From an uncultured Bacteroidia bacterium (GTDB lineage Bacteria > Bacteroidota > Bacteroidia > Bacteroidales > ML635J-15): a DNA stretch of 64,000 bases. The stretch lies in contig CACYQN010000010.1 in the NCBI GenBank assembly GCA_902776565.1, forward strand, positions 62,001-126,000, in the 5' to 3' direction. Numbering within the stretch: position 1 is the first letter of the stretch; each line of letters begins with the position of its first letter. The notes below the pieces were generated by a model. It was given only the letters and a program-made list of their open reading frames with translations, was not told the origin of the DNA and did not search any database. Of this stretch, positions 8,373-16,853 are shown piece by piece. Position numbers and translations under genes: made by a program.

Positions 8373-9215
8373 TTAAATTTTGGAGTCTTCAACTGTCTTG
8401 TTGGCTTCTTTCTCAGCCTTGTGTTCCTTTTTGCTGTCGGATTTTTTGCGCAGGTAGGCGAGGATTGTTTTTTGCAGGTAGTCGCGACCCGATGCCTTGT
8501 GTATTTGTGCGTTCTGCGCTATTGAAATGTTGCCCGACTGTTCCGACACGATTATTACCATCGCGTCGGAGGTTTCGGAAATGCCGAGTCCGGAGCGGTG
8601 GCGCAGACCGTATTCGTTTGGCAGGTTGGGGTTTTGTGATACTGGTAGAATGCACTTTGCTGCTACAATTCTGTTTTTCTCGATTATCATTGCTCCGTCG
8701 TGGAGAGGGGCGTTTTTGTAGAATATAGCCTTGATTAGCTGAGTGTTTATGTCGGCATTTACGGTTTCGCCAGTCTGTATGATTGTCTGTAGCGATGTTT
8801 CGCGAGTTATTACGATAAGAGCACCTGTTTTGCTTTCCGACATTTCCATACAGGCTTGCACTATGCTTTCGACGGCTTCGAGCGAAAAGTCGTTGCGCAG
8901 TTTCACCTTTCCGACAAGAAAGCCACGCTTGAAATATTTGTCGCCAAGCATAAGAAGGAACTGTCTGACTTCCTGCTGGAAAACCACAATCAGTGCAATG
9001 ACACCAACGCCAATTACCTGTCCCATAATCGATTCCACAAGTTCCATCTTGAGGGCTTTTACAATCAGCCACACAAGATATACAATGGCAATTCCGAAAA
9101 AAATCTTCATGGCTGCCGTACCTTTAATCATCTGGTAGAGCTTGTACAGCAGGAATGCGACAATGAGAATGTCGATTACATCAATGATGGTAATATGTAT
9201 CAGCGACAATAGCAC
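8373..9215 (-). CDS. cdaA: Diadenylate cyclase CdaA
   Basis: 280 aa. It makes the second messenger c-di-AMP from two ATP, usually linked to osmotic and cell-wall control. Three N-terminal membrane helices (about residues 5-75) are followed by the DisA_N catalytic domain with the DGA motif (NAPLHDGAMII) and RHR motif (YGLRHRSGLGISE). The C-terminus is a Lys/Glu-rich tail. The start is a GTG at 9215. No in-frame ATG lies nearby, and a -7 element (TACTTTTG on the minus strand, 9234-9241) just upstream leaves a leader of about 13 bases, which supports the GTG. Confidence 0.93.
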   Translation of the reverse strand: MLLSLIHITIIDVIDILIVAFLLYKLYQMIKGTAAMKIFFGIAIVYLVWLIVKALKMELVESIMGQVIGVGVIALIVVFQQEVRQFLLMLGDKYFKRGFLVGKVKLRNDFSLEAVESIVQACMEMSESKTGALIVITRETSLQTIIQTGETVNADINTQLIKAIFYKNAPLHDGAMIIEKNRIVAAKCILPVSQNPNLPNEYGLRHRSGLGISETSDAMVIIVSEQSGNISIAQNAQIHKASGRDYLQKTILAYLRKKSDSKKEHKAEKEANKTVEDSKI

Positions 9216-9233
9216 CTATTATATATTATGGCG

Positions 9234-9241
9234 CAAAAGTA
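9234..9241 (-). promoter_or_regulatory. -7 promoter element of cdaA
   Basis: TACTTTTG on the minus strand, 18 bases upstream of the GTG start of cdaA, matching TAnnTTTG. Confidence 0.5.
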
Positions 9242-9284
9242 AGAAATATTTACGAAGTACGATTTACGATTTTTGATTATTCCG

Positions 9285-9464
9285 CACGGCTCTTTCATTT
9301 AACCGCCCCCTGAGCCTGTCGAAGGGTAAGGTTAGTAGCATTATATCATTTCGTTACCTTGACTTCCCTTCGACCATGCTCAGTGCGGCGCGACAAGCTC
9401 AGCCAGCGGATTTATTCAGATGTTGTATCACAAATAACAATATGGTCCAAATGAAAGAGCCGTG
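9285..9464. repeat. 180-bp non-coding element bounded by a 16-bp perfect inverted repeat
   Basis: CACGGCTCTTTCATTT (9285-9300) is repeated in perfect inverted form at 9449-9464. The interior holds two copies, in opposite orientation, of a word related to CCCTGAGCCTGTCGAAGGG (9308-9326 and about 9366-9383). A related unit lies at 26404-26422. There is no ORF inside. The structure looks MITE- or REP-like; transposition is not shown. Confidence 0.65.
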
Positions 9465-9472
9465 TATAGTCA

Positions 9473-10411
9473 CTATTCCGTAAGCCCTACAATTATTTCC
9501 TTTATTGGTCTGATGCTATGAACATGTTCTATAGCAACACCTGCGCACCATACGGTCTTGTAGGTTGCCTTGAATGCCGAGTCGTAGAGTTTTTTCATTC
9601 CGGTCTTCATCATTACCGACTTGGCAAACTTTTTTAAAACAGAATTGCTATTTATAAGTCTTTCCCAGATGTTGGGCTTGTTGCCGATCTGTTGCAAGTA
9701 GGGGGTGTTTATCACTGCCGTCGGACTGCCCGAAAGTTTGCGCGTCATTACAATGTCCTTGGCTCCGTATTCTACGACGGCCTTCTTGTATTCGTCCGAA
9801 ACCTTGCATTCGTCGCTGGCTATAAATATGGTGCCTACCGAAACTCCTGCAGCCCCCATTCCCAATGCCTTGTCAACATCCTGCTTGCGGGCTATGCCAC
9901 CTGCATATATTATAGGTATGTGGCAATTGGCGACTAAGTTGGGCATTAATTCTTCGGGAGTGAGCATTCCAGAATGTCCGCCAGCAAGCGAGTTGACAGC
10001 GATAATTGCATCGGCACCAAGACTTTCGACTTTCTGCGCAAACTTCAAGTCAACCACATCGCAGAAAACCTTGATGCCATTTGCGTGGGCAATTTCTATT
10101 GCCTGTCTGGGACTTCCAAGCGATGTGATTACGAATGCAGGTTTTGCTTCAACTATTTCGGCAAGTTGCTGCTTGTAGCGCGTGTTCGACTTGTTTACCA
10201 CAAGGTTTATTCCGAAAGGCTTGTCTGTTTTCGCCTTGATGTTTGCAATTGCTGTGGCAATTTCGCCTTTTTTGCGGTAGTTGGCGGCCGGGATGGCGGC
10301 AGTAATTCCACATTGGAGTGCAGCTACAACCATTTCCTCGTTGCTGACGAGGAACATCGGAGCCATTATGATTGGGTGTTCGATATGCAATATGTCGCAG
10401 AGAGTTTGCAT
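9473..10411 (-). CDS. NAD(P)H-dependent flavin oxidoreductase (nitronate monooxygenase/FabK-like)
   Basis: 312 aa FMN-dependent TIM barrel. The N-terminus HPIIMAPMFLVSNEEMVVA, the central PFGINLVVNKSN and FMN-phosphate loops (IIYAGGIARKQDVDKALGMGAAGVSVGT) match the nitronate monooxygenase/2-nitropropane dioxygenase family. That family also contains enoyl-ACP reductase II (FabK), and the two cannot be separated here. It lies 2 bases downstream of rnhA and is probably co-transcribed with it. Confidence 0.88.
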   Translation of the reverse strand: MQTLCDILHIEHPIIMAPMFLVSNEEMVVAALQCGITAAIPAANYRKKGEIATAIANIKAKTDKPFGINLVVNKSNTRYKQQLAEIVEAKPAFVITSLGSPRQAIEIAHANGIKVFCDVVDLKFAQKVESLGADAIIAVNSLAGGHSGMLTPEELMPNLVANCHIPIIYAGGIARKQDVDKALGMGAAGVSVGTIFIASDECKVSDEYKKAVVEYGAKDIVMTRKLSGSPTAVINTPYLQQIGNKPNIWERLINSNSVLKKFAKSVMMKTGMKKLYDSAFKATYKTVWCAGVAIEHVHSIRPIKEIIVGLTE

Positions 10412-10413
10412 CG

Positions 10414-10917
10414 CTAAAGACCGAGAGTGTTGTTGTTTTCGCTTGCCTCGAAATAATCATCTACGAGCAGATTGGTGCCTGTAGCGGCGGCAACGGCAAG
10501 CTGGTCGCAACGGTTGTTGTATGGATTGTCGGCGTGACCTTTTACCCACACGAACTTTACGTTGTGTTGCTTGTATATGCGAACAAACCTTGACCATAGG
10601 TCGGGATTCTTAACTTTGTTGAACCCTTTTTGTATCCAGCCGTAGAGCCATTTCTGGTTTATTGCGTCGGCAACGTATTTTGAGTCGGTATAGACGGTTA
10701 CGTTGGAATTAGGAATCTTCAGCATTTCGAGGGCGGTTATGACACCTAGCAGTTCCATACGGTTGTTGGTGGTACGGCGGAATCCGCAGGCTACATCCTT
10801 GCGGTATTGTCCGCTCATAAGCACGATGCCAAATCCTCCCGGTCCCGGATTTCCTCGCGACGAGCCATCGGTGTAGATTGTTATAGTAGGCGGTGTAGCC
10901 GTTTTTTCTTCTGCCAT
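10414..10917 (-). CDS. rnhA: Ribonuclease HI
   Basis: 167 aa. It cleaves the RNA strand of RNA-DNA hybrids. Catalytic carboxylates are visible in order: IYTDGSSRGNPGPGG (Asp), MELLGVITAL (Glu), VYTDSKYV (Asp), and the late His/Asp region WVKGHADNPYNNRCDQLA. The ATG overlaps the stop of the upstream T9SS gene by one base (TAATG), implying coupling. No hybrid-binding N-terminal domain is present. Confidence 0.95.
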   Translation of the reverse strand: MAEEKTATPPTITIYTDGSSRGNPGPGGFGIVLMSGQYRKDVACGFRRTTNNRMELLGVITALEMLKIPNSNVTVYTDSKYVADAINQKWLYGWIQKGFNKVKNPDLWSRFVRIYKQHNVKFVWVKGHADNPYNNRCDQLAVAAATGTNLLVDDYFEASENNNTLGL

Positions 10918-12899
10918 TACCTTGCAATAAGAACCTTTTCGGTTACGCTGTGACCGTCGATGTTCATCCTGACGAAGTACAGCCCTTCGCTGAAGTCGCT
11001 GACATTAAGCTCGATGCTGCCTTCGCTACTGTTGTGGTTGCTGGTTGCGACATTTCTGCCGAGCATGTCGTAGATGTCAACGGTAATGTCCTTGCCGTAT
11101 TCAACCGAGCCGAGTTCGATGTTTACTATGCTGCTGGCTGGGTTGGGGTAGATGCTGATTTCGTGTTCTGTTGCATAGTCTTCGATGTCAACTATGCAGG
11201 TTACTGGACGCATTGCGGTAGAAGTCCTAACGCCGAATTTTTCGTAGGCAGTGTACCATGTGCTGTCTGTCCTGACATATAGGGTATTTGAGCCGGAGCC
11301 GCTTCTGTTTGGAGCTACGCTCACAACAAACCAGTCGCCGTTCCCACTTGAATTTGTGCCGTTGTAAGGAATCTTGTAGCCGGCATAAAATGGTCCGTTT
11401 ACTTCTACAGGTTCGTCAAACTCAACGACATAGTTGTAGTTTTCGGGAATATCGCGGATATATACTCTCTTTTCGGCGAGTACCGATTCGGGGAACTGCG
11501 AATTGCCGTCCCAGATGTAGAATGTTACCGAAGAGTTGTATGTGCCGGTCTGCGACTTGGAAACAGGTACGATTAACGCGCTGACCTGCTCGAATGAGTA
11601 CTGGTTGAACTTGTCGGCATAATATTTAACCTTCTGTCCGTTTTGTCCGCCGATATATCCCCACGAACCTGCTACTTGTGGGCTTGTCGGGATTTCATTC
11701 GGGAGGATGTTTGTAATTGTGTCGCAGTACATAGGCACTGGACCTGAAAATACCATGATGTAGTCTTCCTTTGTGATAGTTGTAACGCCACATTCATTTG
11801 ATACAGAATGGAATACATCGTAGAATCCTGCTGCATTGTATTCGATGCCGTTGATAATGTTGGCTGTTGCTGCAGTGTGTGGGTAACCGCCTTCAAATTC
11901 CCAAGTCCAAGCGGTGGGGTTGTTGGTTGACTGGTCTTCAAAATAGACTCTTGTTCCCGAAGTTATAAGTCTAGGATATGCTGTGAAATTGGCTTCGGGG
12001 ATTGCTACGCAGGGGTCGGATTCTGCTACGGTTATGTAGTTTTCGCGACGCAGTGTGTCGATGCCCATGTTACTTTCAATCACCAATTCTACATCGTAAG
12101 TTCCTGGCATTGGGAAGATTATTCCTGTTGGGTTTTGTGCATTGGAAGTTGTTGGAACTGCACCTTCGAAGAACCAGTGCCAGATGTATGGGGTGCCAAG
12201 GCTTCTGTCGGTAAAGTTTATGGCATCGCCGGGTGCAATATAGGTCCTGTCGGCCATGAAGTTAGCTTCGGGTCTGACTGTTGCTTCAGGAACTACGTTG
12301 ATATAGAAATTCTTGGTTTCGGTATCGCTGTTGCCGTTCATGTCGGTTACTGTGAGTTCTACGTTGTACTGACCTACATGCGGATATGTGATAGGGGTGG
12401 GGCGTTCGTCGGAAGATGTCGATGGCATTCCGCCTTCGAAAGTCCATTGGTACGATGCGAACGGTCCGTTTTGGGATATGCTTGTGAACTGCACGATGCT
12501 ATTGGCTGGGATTGTCGTGTGGTTGGCAGTGAAGTCTGCGATTGGCGTTTCGGTGTTGGGAAGCACTGTGATACATTCGGTCACGACTTCGGTGTTTACC
12601 ATTGCACCGTTCTGTACTTCAAGGATTACCGAATACACGCCGGGATGGTAGTAGCATATATTCTGCGGGTGCTGCTCGGTTGATGTTGGCGTTTGTGCGC
12701 CTTCGAATGTCCACTGCCAGTGGGTTGGATTGCCGGTGGTCATATCGGTGAAGTAAACGCAATCGCCTGCGGTTATTTCGTATGATGATACAAGAAATTG
12801 AGCATCAAGTCCTGCTTTGCTGTTTCCCTTTTGCGAAAAAGCATTTAACGATAGCACTATTAAAGTCAATACTGCTGTGATTTTCAATATGTTCTTCAT
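10917..12899 (-). CDS. PKD-repeat secreted protein with T9SS type A sorting domain
   Basis: 660 aa. A signal peptide (ends NAFSQ, about residue 23) is followed by four PKD-like beta-sandwich repeats, each with a WQWTFEGA / WTWEFEGG core and a PGxYxVxLxV strand (about residues 30-370). A region with no recognised domain follows (about 380-570). The C-terminal T9SS domain begins ISIYPNPASS and ends in the typical GLYFVRMNIDGHSVTEKVLIAR-type strand. The protein should be exported through the T9SS and attached or released at the surface. It is the first gene of a unit with rnhA and the flavin oxidoreductase, an odd mixture suggesting read-through rather than shared function. Confidence 0.9.
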   Translation of the reverse strand: MKNILKITAVLTLIVLSLNAFSQKGNSKAGLDAQFLVSSYEITAGDCVYFTDMTTGNPTHWQWTFEGAQTPTSTEQHPQNICYYHPGVYSVILEVQNGAMVNTEVVTECITVLPNTETPIADFTANHTTIPANSIVQFTSISQNGPFASYQWTFEGGMPSTSSDERPTPITYPHVGQYNVELTVTDMNGNSDTETKNFYINVVPEATVRPEANFMADRTYIAPGDAINFTDRSLGTPYIWHWFFEGAVPTTSNAQNPTGIIFPMPGTYDVELVIESNMGIDTLRRENYITVAESDPCVAIPEANFTAYPRLITSGTRVYFEDQSTNNPTAWTWEFEGGYPHTAATANIINGIEYNAAGFYDVFHSVSNECGVTTITKEDYIMVFSGPVPMYCDTITNILPNEIPTSPQVAGSWGYIGGQNGQKVKYYADKFNQYSFEQVSALIVPVSKSQTGTYNSSVTFYIWDGNSQFPESVLAEKRVYIRDIPENYNYVVEFDEPVEVNGPFYAGYKIPYNGTNSSGNGDWFVVSVAPNRSGSGSNTLYVRTDSTWYTAYEKFGVRTSTAMRPVTCIVDIEDYATEHEISIYPNPASSIVNIELGSVEYGKDITVDIYDMLGRNVATSNHNSSEGSIELNVSDFSEGLYFVRMNIDGHSVTEKVLIAR

Positions 12900-13399
12900 T
12901 TACACAAATTTTGATAATGAAACATAAAATATCAATTTGCAAATATAAAATTTTATTGTGAAATCGGAATGCGTTTTTGGAAGAAAATATTTTTGGACAT
13001 TTTTTGGTAGCTATATACGTGTTGACGCAATGTGCTTTTGTATTATACACTCTTAGTCATCCGCAACCTTTAGTTCACGAAACTTGCGAGTAAAACAGAA
13101 CGAACAGCATAAGGAACGTTGCTTGTGAGTTCGTTTATGCGGAATCTCCAATTGAAAACGTTTCTATAGGAGATTCCGCACAGTTGAACAATATTACGCT
13201 CCCCGTTCCGTATCGCGTTATTGTTCTAACTTGCGGAATGACTGTTCAGTAGTACAGTCTTTAGTCACTGAGTGAAATCGAAGTGTTGTGAAGTATCGAA
13301 GGGTGGCTGCGCAAAGGCTTCGCCGTTTCTGAGACGCAATGAATTTTGTCTGAACAAACGGCTTTTAGCCTTTCAGCCTTCCAGCCTGTTCGCCCTTTG
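12900..13399. other. 500-bp intergenic region made of repeat patches
   Basis: No supportable gene. The left part is AT-rich and holds the upstream region of the PKD protein gene. Positions 13096-13249 carry a MITE-like repeat (listed separately). Positions 13310-13330 hold an AAAGGCTTCGCCGTTT word, and 13363-13396 a TTAGCCTTTCAGCCTTCCAGCC patch, both recurring elsewhere in this window. Confidence 0.6.
13096..13249. repeat. MITE-like dispersed repeat (copy 1, junction of two half units)
   Basis: This copy contains TGCGGAATCTCC (13138-13149) and its perfect inverse GGAGATTCCGCA (13169-13180). The left flank, CAGAACGAACAGCATAAGG then GTGAGTTCGTTTATGC, and the right flank, GCTCCCCGTTCCGTATCGC then GCGGAATGAC, are both found in the copy at 31847-31994 but in the opposite order. 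So this looks like the end of one unit next to the start of another. Confidence 0.65.
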
Positions 13400-13996
13400 T
13401 TACTCGAAAGGTTTTCTGTTTTTGATTGCCTGAGTGAGTGTGATTTCGTCGGTGTACTGCAGTTCTTCGCCGACGGCGATTCCCTTGGCTATAACAGTGA
13501 CCTTTACGTCCGAAGCTTGTAGTTTTTTGTTGATGTAGTAGTTGGTGGTTTCCCCTTCCATTGTGGTTGGCAGGGCGAGGATTATTTCGCTTATTTCGCC
13601 CGATGAGGCTCTTTCGACGAGGTCGGCAATATGTAGGTCGGAGGGACTTATGCCGTCCATTGGTGAGATTACGCCGCCAAGTACGTGGTAGGTGCCGTTG
13701 TATTGCGCCGTGGCTTCAATCGCCATTACGTCGTTTATGTTTTCAACTACGCAGATGGTGGAATGGTCGCGGTTCGGGTTGGCACAGATTTCACAGATGT
13801 CGTTTTCGGATATGTTGTTGCATATTTTGCAGAACTTGACGTCTTCTTTCATGCGCTGTATGGTGGACGTGAAGTTTGTTACATCTTCAAACGATTTGCG
13901 AAGCAAGTGAAGCACAAAGCGTTGCGCTGTCTTGCGTCCAATTCCCGGCAGTGTCATGAACTGCTGTATAGATTCTTCTAGGAGTTTGTTTTCCAT
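13400..13996 (-). CDS. recR: Recombination mediator RecR
   Basis: 198 aa. RecR works with RecO and RecF to load RecA at gaps. The helix-hairpin-helix [17 protein letters not shown] is at the N-terminus. A four-Cys zinc site is C-KIC...CEIC (about residues 56-71). The TOPRIM domain has [13 protein letters not shown] and the Walker-like [17 protein letters not shown]. The start is a little shorter than many RecR proteins, but the gene begins only 7 bases after the S41 protease stop. The two are probably one operon. Confidence 0.95.
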   Translation of the reverse strand: MENKLLEESIQQFMTLPGIGRKTAQRFVLHLLRKSFEDVTNFTSTIQRMKEDVKFCKICNNISENDICEICANPNRDHSTICVVENINDVMAIEATAQYNGTYHVLGGVISPMDGISPSDLHIADLVERASSGEISEIILALPTTMEGETTNYYINKKLQASDVKVTVIAKGIAVGEELQYTDEITLTQAIKNRKPFE

Positions 13997-14003
13997 GAAA
14001 ATC

Positions 14004-15605
14004 TTATTTCTTCTTCAGCAACGAATTGTACAGTTTGTCGTCGCCAATGATTTCGAAAGCGCGTTTTACGGTTGGGTCCTGCTGGTTGAAGATTACCCAG
14101 AATGCTGCATTTCCCCAGATGTCGCTTGCCATCGACGACTTGATGTGATTCTTCAGATAGATTTCCTGTGCTGGTGTGGCTTTCGGTAGCGAATCGACGT
14201 TGATTTTTGCATCCTTAGCCTTTGCAAGCATAGTTTTCATAAAGTCATCTGGAACAGTGAAATTCTGTGCAAAGTTTTCCACATCCTTGTATTTCTTCTT
14301 CAGCTCATCTTTATGCTTGTCGATGTACTCCGAAATGGTCGGGAAGAAAATGTTCTTGCGCTGCAATGCAAGATGATAGTCGGAACGCAATGTGGTGTCG
14401 AGCGGAACAAAGTCGTCGGGCATAACGCCACCACCGCCGTAAACTGTTCGCTTGTATTTCAGGGTGTTGTATTTCAAACTGTCGTTGAACTTGATGCTGT
14501 CCTTGTGGTAGTATTCGCCGTGGTTGTATCGGTTGAGCAGGTCCTTGTTGTATTCTTCGTAGCTGCTGTACGGCTTCTGTATGCAACGTCCCGACGGGGT
14601 GTAGTAGCGGGCAATCGTCAGGCGGACTATTGAGCCATCTGTGAGGTTCATTTCTCTCTGTACCAATCCTTTGCCAAACGAGCGGCGACCTACGATAACG
14701 CCTCTGTCCCAGTCCTGTATTGCTCCCGATGTGATTTCGCTTGCCGATGCGGAGTTCTCGTTGATAATGACAACCAGTTTCCCGTTGCGGTTAACTTTTT
14801 CTGCCGACATGTCCTTCGAATTGTAGTCGTAGCGAGGCATTTTTTCTCCCTTGGTGTAAACGATGGATTTGTTTGGCTCTATGAAACGGCTGCAAAGTGT
14901 CACTGCCTGGTCTAGGTAGCCACCGGTGTTGTCGCTGAGGTCGAGTATGATGTTCTTTACTTTTTTCTGGGTGAAATAAGTGAATGCCGAGTCCATTTCG
15001 GCTTCAGTGGTACGTGCAAACTTGTTGAGTTTCACATATCCTACATCGCCGACAGTGTAGAACGCATCAACGCTGTGGATTGGAATTTTGTCGCGGATAA
15101 TCTCGAAGTAAAGGAGGTCTTTTTCGCCTGGACGCAGGATTCCAACGGTGACTTTTGTGCCTTTTTTGCCACGCAGACGCTTTGCAACACCTGTATTGTC
15201 GATTTTTATGCCAGCAACGACTTCGTCGTTAACCTTCACTATGCGGTCGCCCGATTTCAGTCCTACCTTTTCCGACGGACCGCCAGAAATGACATCCTGT
15301 ATTACTATGGTATCCTGTATCAGACGGAACTGTACGCCAATTCCGTCGAAACTGCCGTCGAGCTGTTCCTTCGACTTTGCAACATCGTCGGCGCTGATGT
15401 ACGCCGAGTGCGGGTCGAGTTCCTGCAGCATCTTTACGATTGCGACTTCGGTAATTTTGGCTATGTCGGCGGTGTCAACGTACATTGCATCTATGTAGTT
15501 GAGCAGGCGTTCGAATTTCTTAGCTTGCTTTATAGGTTCTGTCTGTGCGAACAATGATGCGCTAAATATCAGTACGATGGCTAATAATGAGAATATCCGT
15601 TTCAT
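14004..15605 (-). CDS. S41 family C-terminal processing peptidase
   Basis: 533 aa from the ATG at 15605, which begins a signal peptide ([21 protein letters not shown]). An in-frame extension to 15740 is rejected because it would run through the -7 element. Domains: N-terminal helical part, PDZ domain (about residues 90-170, [21 protein letters not shown]... GDRIVKVND), S41 protease core with [17 protein letters not shown] containing the nucleophile Ser and FGKGLVQ with the catalytic Lys, then a C-terminal region. Periplasmic processing of protein C-termini is the expected role. A promoter (TAACTTTG, 15623-15630) lies directly upstream and recR directly downstream. Confidence 0.93.
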   Translation of the reverse strand: MKRIFSLLAIVLIFSASLFAQTEPIKQAKKFERLLNYIDAMYVDTADIAKITEVAIVKMLQELDPHSAYISADDVAKSKEQLDGSFDGIGVQFRLIQDTIVIQDVISGGPSEKVGLKSGDRIVKVNDEVVAGIKIDNTGVAKRLRGKKGTKVTVGILRPGEKDLLYFEIIRDKIPIHSVDAFYTVGDVGYVKLNKFARTTEAEMDSAFTYFTQKKVKNIILDLSDNTGGYLDQAVTLCSRFIEPNKSIVYTKGEKMPRYDYNSKDMSAEKVNRNGKLVVIINENSASASEITSGAIQDWDRGVIVGRRSFGKGLVQREMNLTDGSIVRLTIARYYTPSGRCIQKPYSSYEEYNKDLLNRYNHGEYYHKDSIKFNDSLKYNTLKYKRTVYGGGGVMPDDFVPLDTTLRSDYHLALQRKNIFFPTISEYIDKHKDELKKKYKDVENFAQNFTVPDDFMKTMLAKAKDAKINVDSLPKATPAQEIYLKNHIKSSMASDIWGNAAFWVIFNQQDPTVKRAFEIIGDDKLYNSLLKKK

Positions 15606-15622
15606 TTCTGTAGTATTTTTTG

Positions 15623-15630
15623 CAAAGTTA
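15623..15630 (-). promoter_or_regulatory. -7 promoter element of the S41 peptidase-recR unit
   Basis: TAACTTTG on the minus strand, 18 bases before the ATG at 15605. It matches TAnnTTTG and argues for the shorter protein start. Confidence 0.55.
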
Positions 15631-15679
15631 AGAATTATTAACGATGGAAAATGTTGTTTTGTTGTTAAATTTGTTTTTA

Positions 15680-15712
15680 TTACGAAAAGTTTCGTTACGA
15701 AATTTTTCGTAA
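15680..15712. repeat. 33-bp direct repeat, copy downstream of the ATPase gene
   Basis: A run of TTACGAAA half-sites containing the 18-bp palindrome TTACGAAATTTTTCGTAA. It differs from the copy at 16785-16817 at only four bases (AAAG for CTTT). It ends 3 bases from the ATPase stop codon. Confidence 0.85.
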
Positions 15713-15715
15713 TAA

Positions 15716-16783
15716 CTATGAGGCGAAGTCCAAAATCCATTTCTTGAAGAACGGGTCTTCGATTTCGTAACGGTTTGAATATATCACAAGTCCCTGCTTT
15801 TGCATTTTCTTTAGTGCGCTATATATCGTACTAGTGTGCAAGTCGGTCATTGTCAATTGAGTATCCGAAGCAAGACTTTGCAAAATTTTCTTGTCGGTAC
15901 GATTCAGTCGAATCCATATTCGTTCAAAATCTAAGTTGTGTGTTTCTTCAATTTGATGTAATGCTTTGGAAAATAAGTCTGTACATTCAGGATTAATAAT
16001 TGCCGTCTGCCAGATTTGCGAAGCAAGCTGTTGCGAATAATATGGGTGACAATCGGTATAATCAAGTATTTCCTTTGTGATTTCAGTGTAATTTTGTGGC
16101 AAAATACTCTTTAACCTTGATGATATGTATTGCTCGAACTCGTTTCTTGGCAATTTGCGCAATCGCATCAGTTGTCCGAAATGGTAGAATGGTGATTTCT
16201 TCTTTTCAAAAATATCTTCCATCATCGATTCCTGGCTACCAAGCAATATATAATTGATGTTCTTTTGTTCTTGCATAATAGCACGCAATTGCTTGTCCAA
16301 ACCAGTCTCTATTTCCAGTATCTCTTGAAACTCGTCGAGAATGACAACTAATCTATTGCTTTCATTTCCAATGTTTTCTAATGTTCCTAAAACATCTTCA
16401 AGCATCACATTTGCGTTTTTTGATGGTTGGAAACTGACTTCTACAGCACCTGTCAAGGCGTTGGTATTCAATGTCGGAATTATTCTAAAGTTGGAAATTA
16501 ATCCGCGAAGTTTTTCCCGTGTATTGTGCTTGTAAACTTCAGTGAGCAGTTTTGCAGCAAAATCTTGAACCGACATAACTTTTTGCAGGTTAAGATATAT
16601 GTATTTGCGTCCCGACTGTTTCACAGCCTTCAAAACGACACTGCTCTTTCCGAAACGGCGTGGGCTTATAAGAATCAAATGGTTCGCACTATTGATAAAC
16701 TGCTTTATATAAGCCACTTCCTCAACTCTGTCGGTAAAGAAGTCGCCTTCGACTATTGTCCCGAATTTGAATGGGTTTTCCAT
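15716..16783 (-). CDS. Stand-alone ATPase_2 (archaeal-type AAA) protein with C-terminal winged helix
   Basis: 355 aa STAND/AAA-type ATPase. Walker A is SPRRFGKSSVV (about residue 40), Walker B LVVILDEFQEI (about 145), and a sensor-like YILLGSQESMM follows. The C-terminal 70 residues (RTDKKILQSLASDTQLTMTDLHTSTIYSALKKMQKQGLVI) form a winged helix and end EDPFFKKWILDFAS, a tail typical of this family. Function of the family in bacteria is largely unknown. The gene is unrelated to its neighbours. The ORF is bracketed almost exactly by 33-bp direct repeats: one begins 1 base before the ATG, the other ends 3 bases after the stop. Confidence 0.85.
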   Translation of the reverse strand: MENPFKFGTIVEGDFFTDRVEEVAYIKQFINSANHLILISPRRFGKSSVVLKAVKQSGRKYIYLNLQKVMSVQDFAAKLLTEVYKHNTREKLRGLISNFRIIPTLNTNALTGAVEVSFQPSKNANVMLEDVLGTLENIGNESNRLVVILDEFQEILEIETGLDKQLRAIMQEQKNINYILLGSQESMMEDIFEKKKSPFYHFGQLMRLRKLPRNEFEQYISSRLKSILPQNYTEITKEILDYTDCHPYYSQQLASQIWQTAIINPECTDLFSKALHQIEETHNLDFERIWIRLNRTDKKILQSLASDTQLTMTDLHTSTIYSALKKMQKQGLVIYSNRYEIEDPFFKKWILDFAS

Positions 16784-16784
16784 A

Positions 16785-16817
16785 TTACGACTTTTTTCGT
16801 TACGAAATTTTTCGTAA
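16785..16817. promoter_or_regulatory. 33-bp direct repeat / operator-like palindromes at the ATPase start
   Basis: Same repeat as 15680-15712, containing TTACGAAATTTTTCGTAA plus one additional TTACGA half-site. It lies between a -7-like TACCTTTA (minus strand, 16815-16822) and the ATG at 16783, so it spans the transcription start and translation start region. A protein bound here would block expression. The binding protein is not known. Confidence 0.65.
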
Positions 16818-16853
16818 AGGTATGGAAGATTTTATTAATGGCAAAAATTTTCT

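Noticed and set aside
12805-13050. Small frame overlapping the start of the PKD protein gene
   Set aside because: It runs through the signal peptide region of a recognised gene and AT-rich leader; no supporting context.
15606-15740. 45-residue N-terminal extension of the S41 peptidase
   Set aside because: It would include the -7 promoter element and the downstream direct repeat, and precedes a clear signal peptide start.
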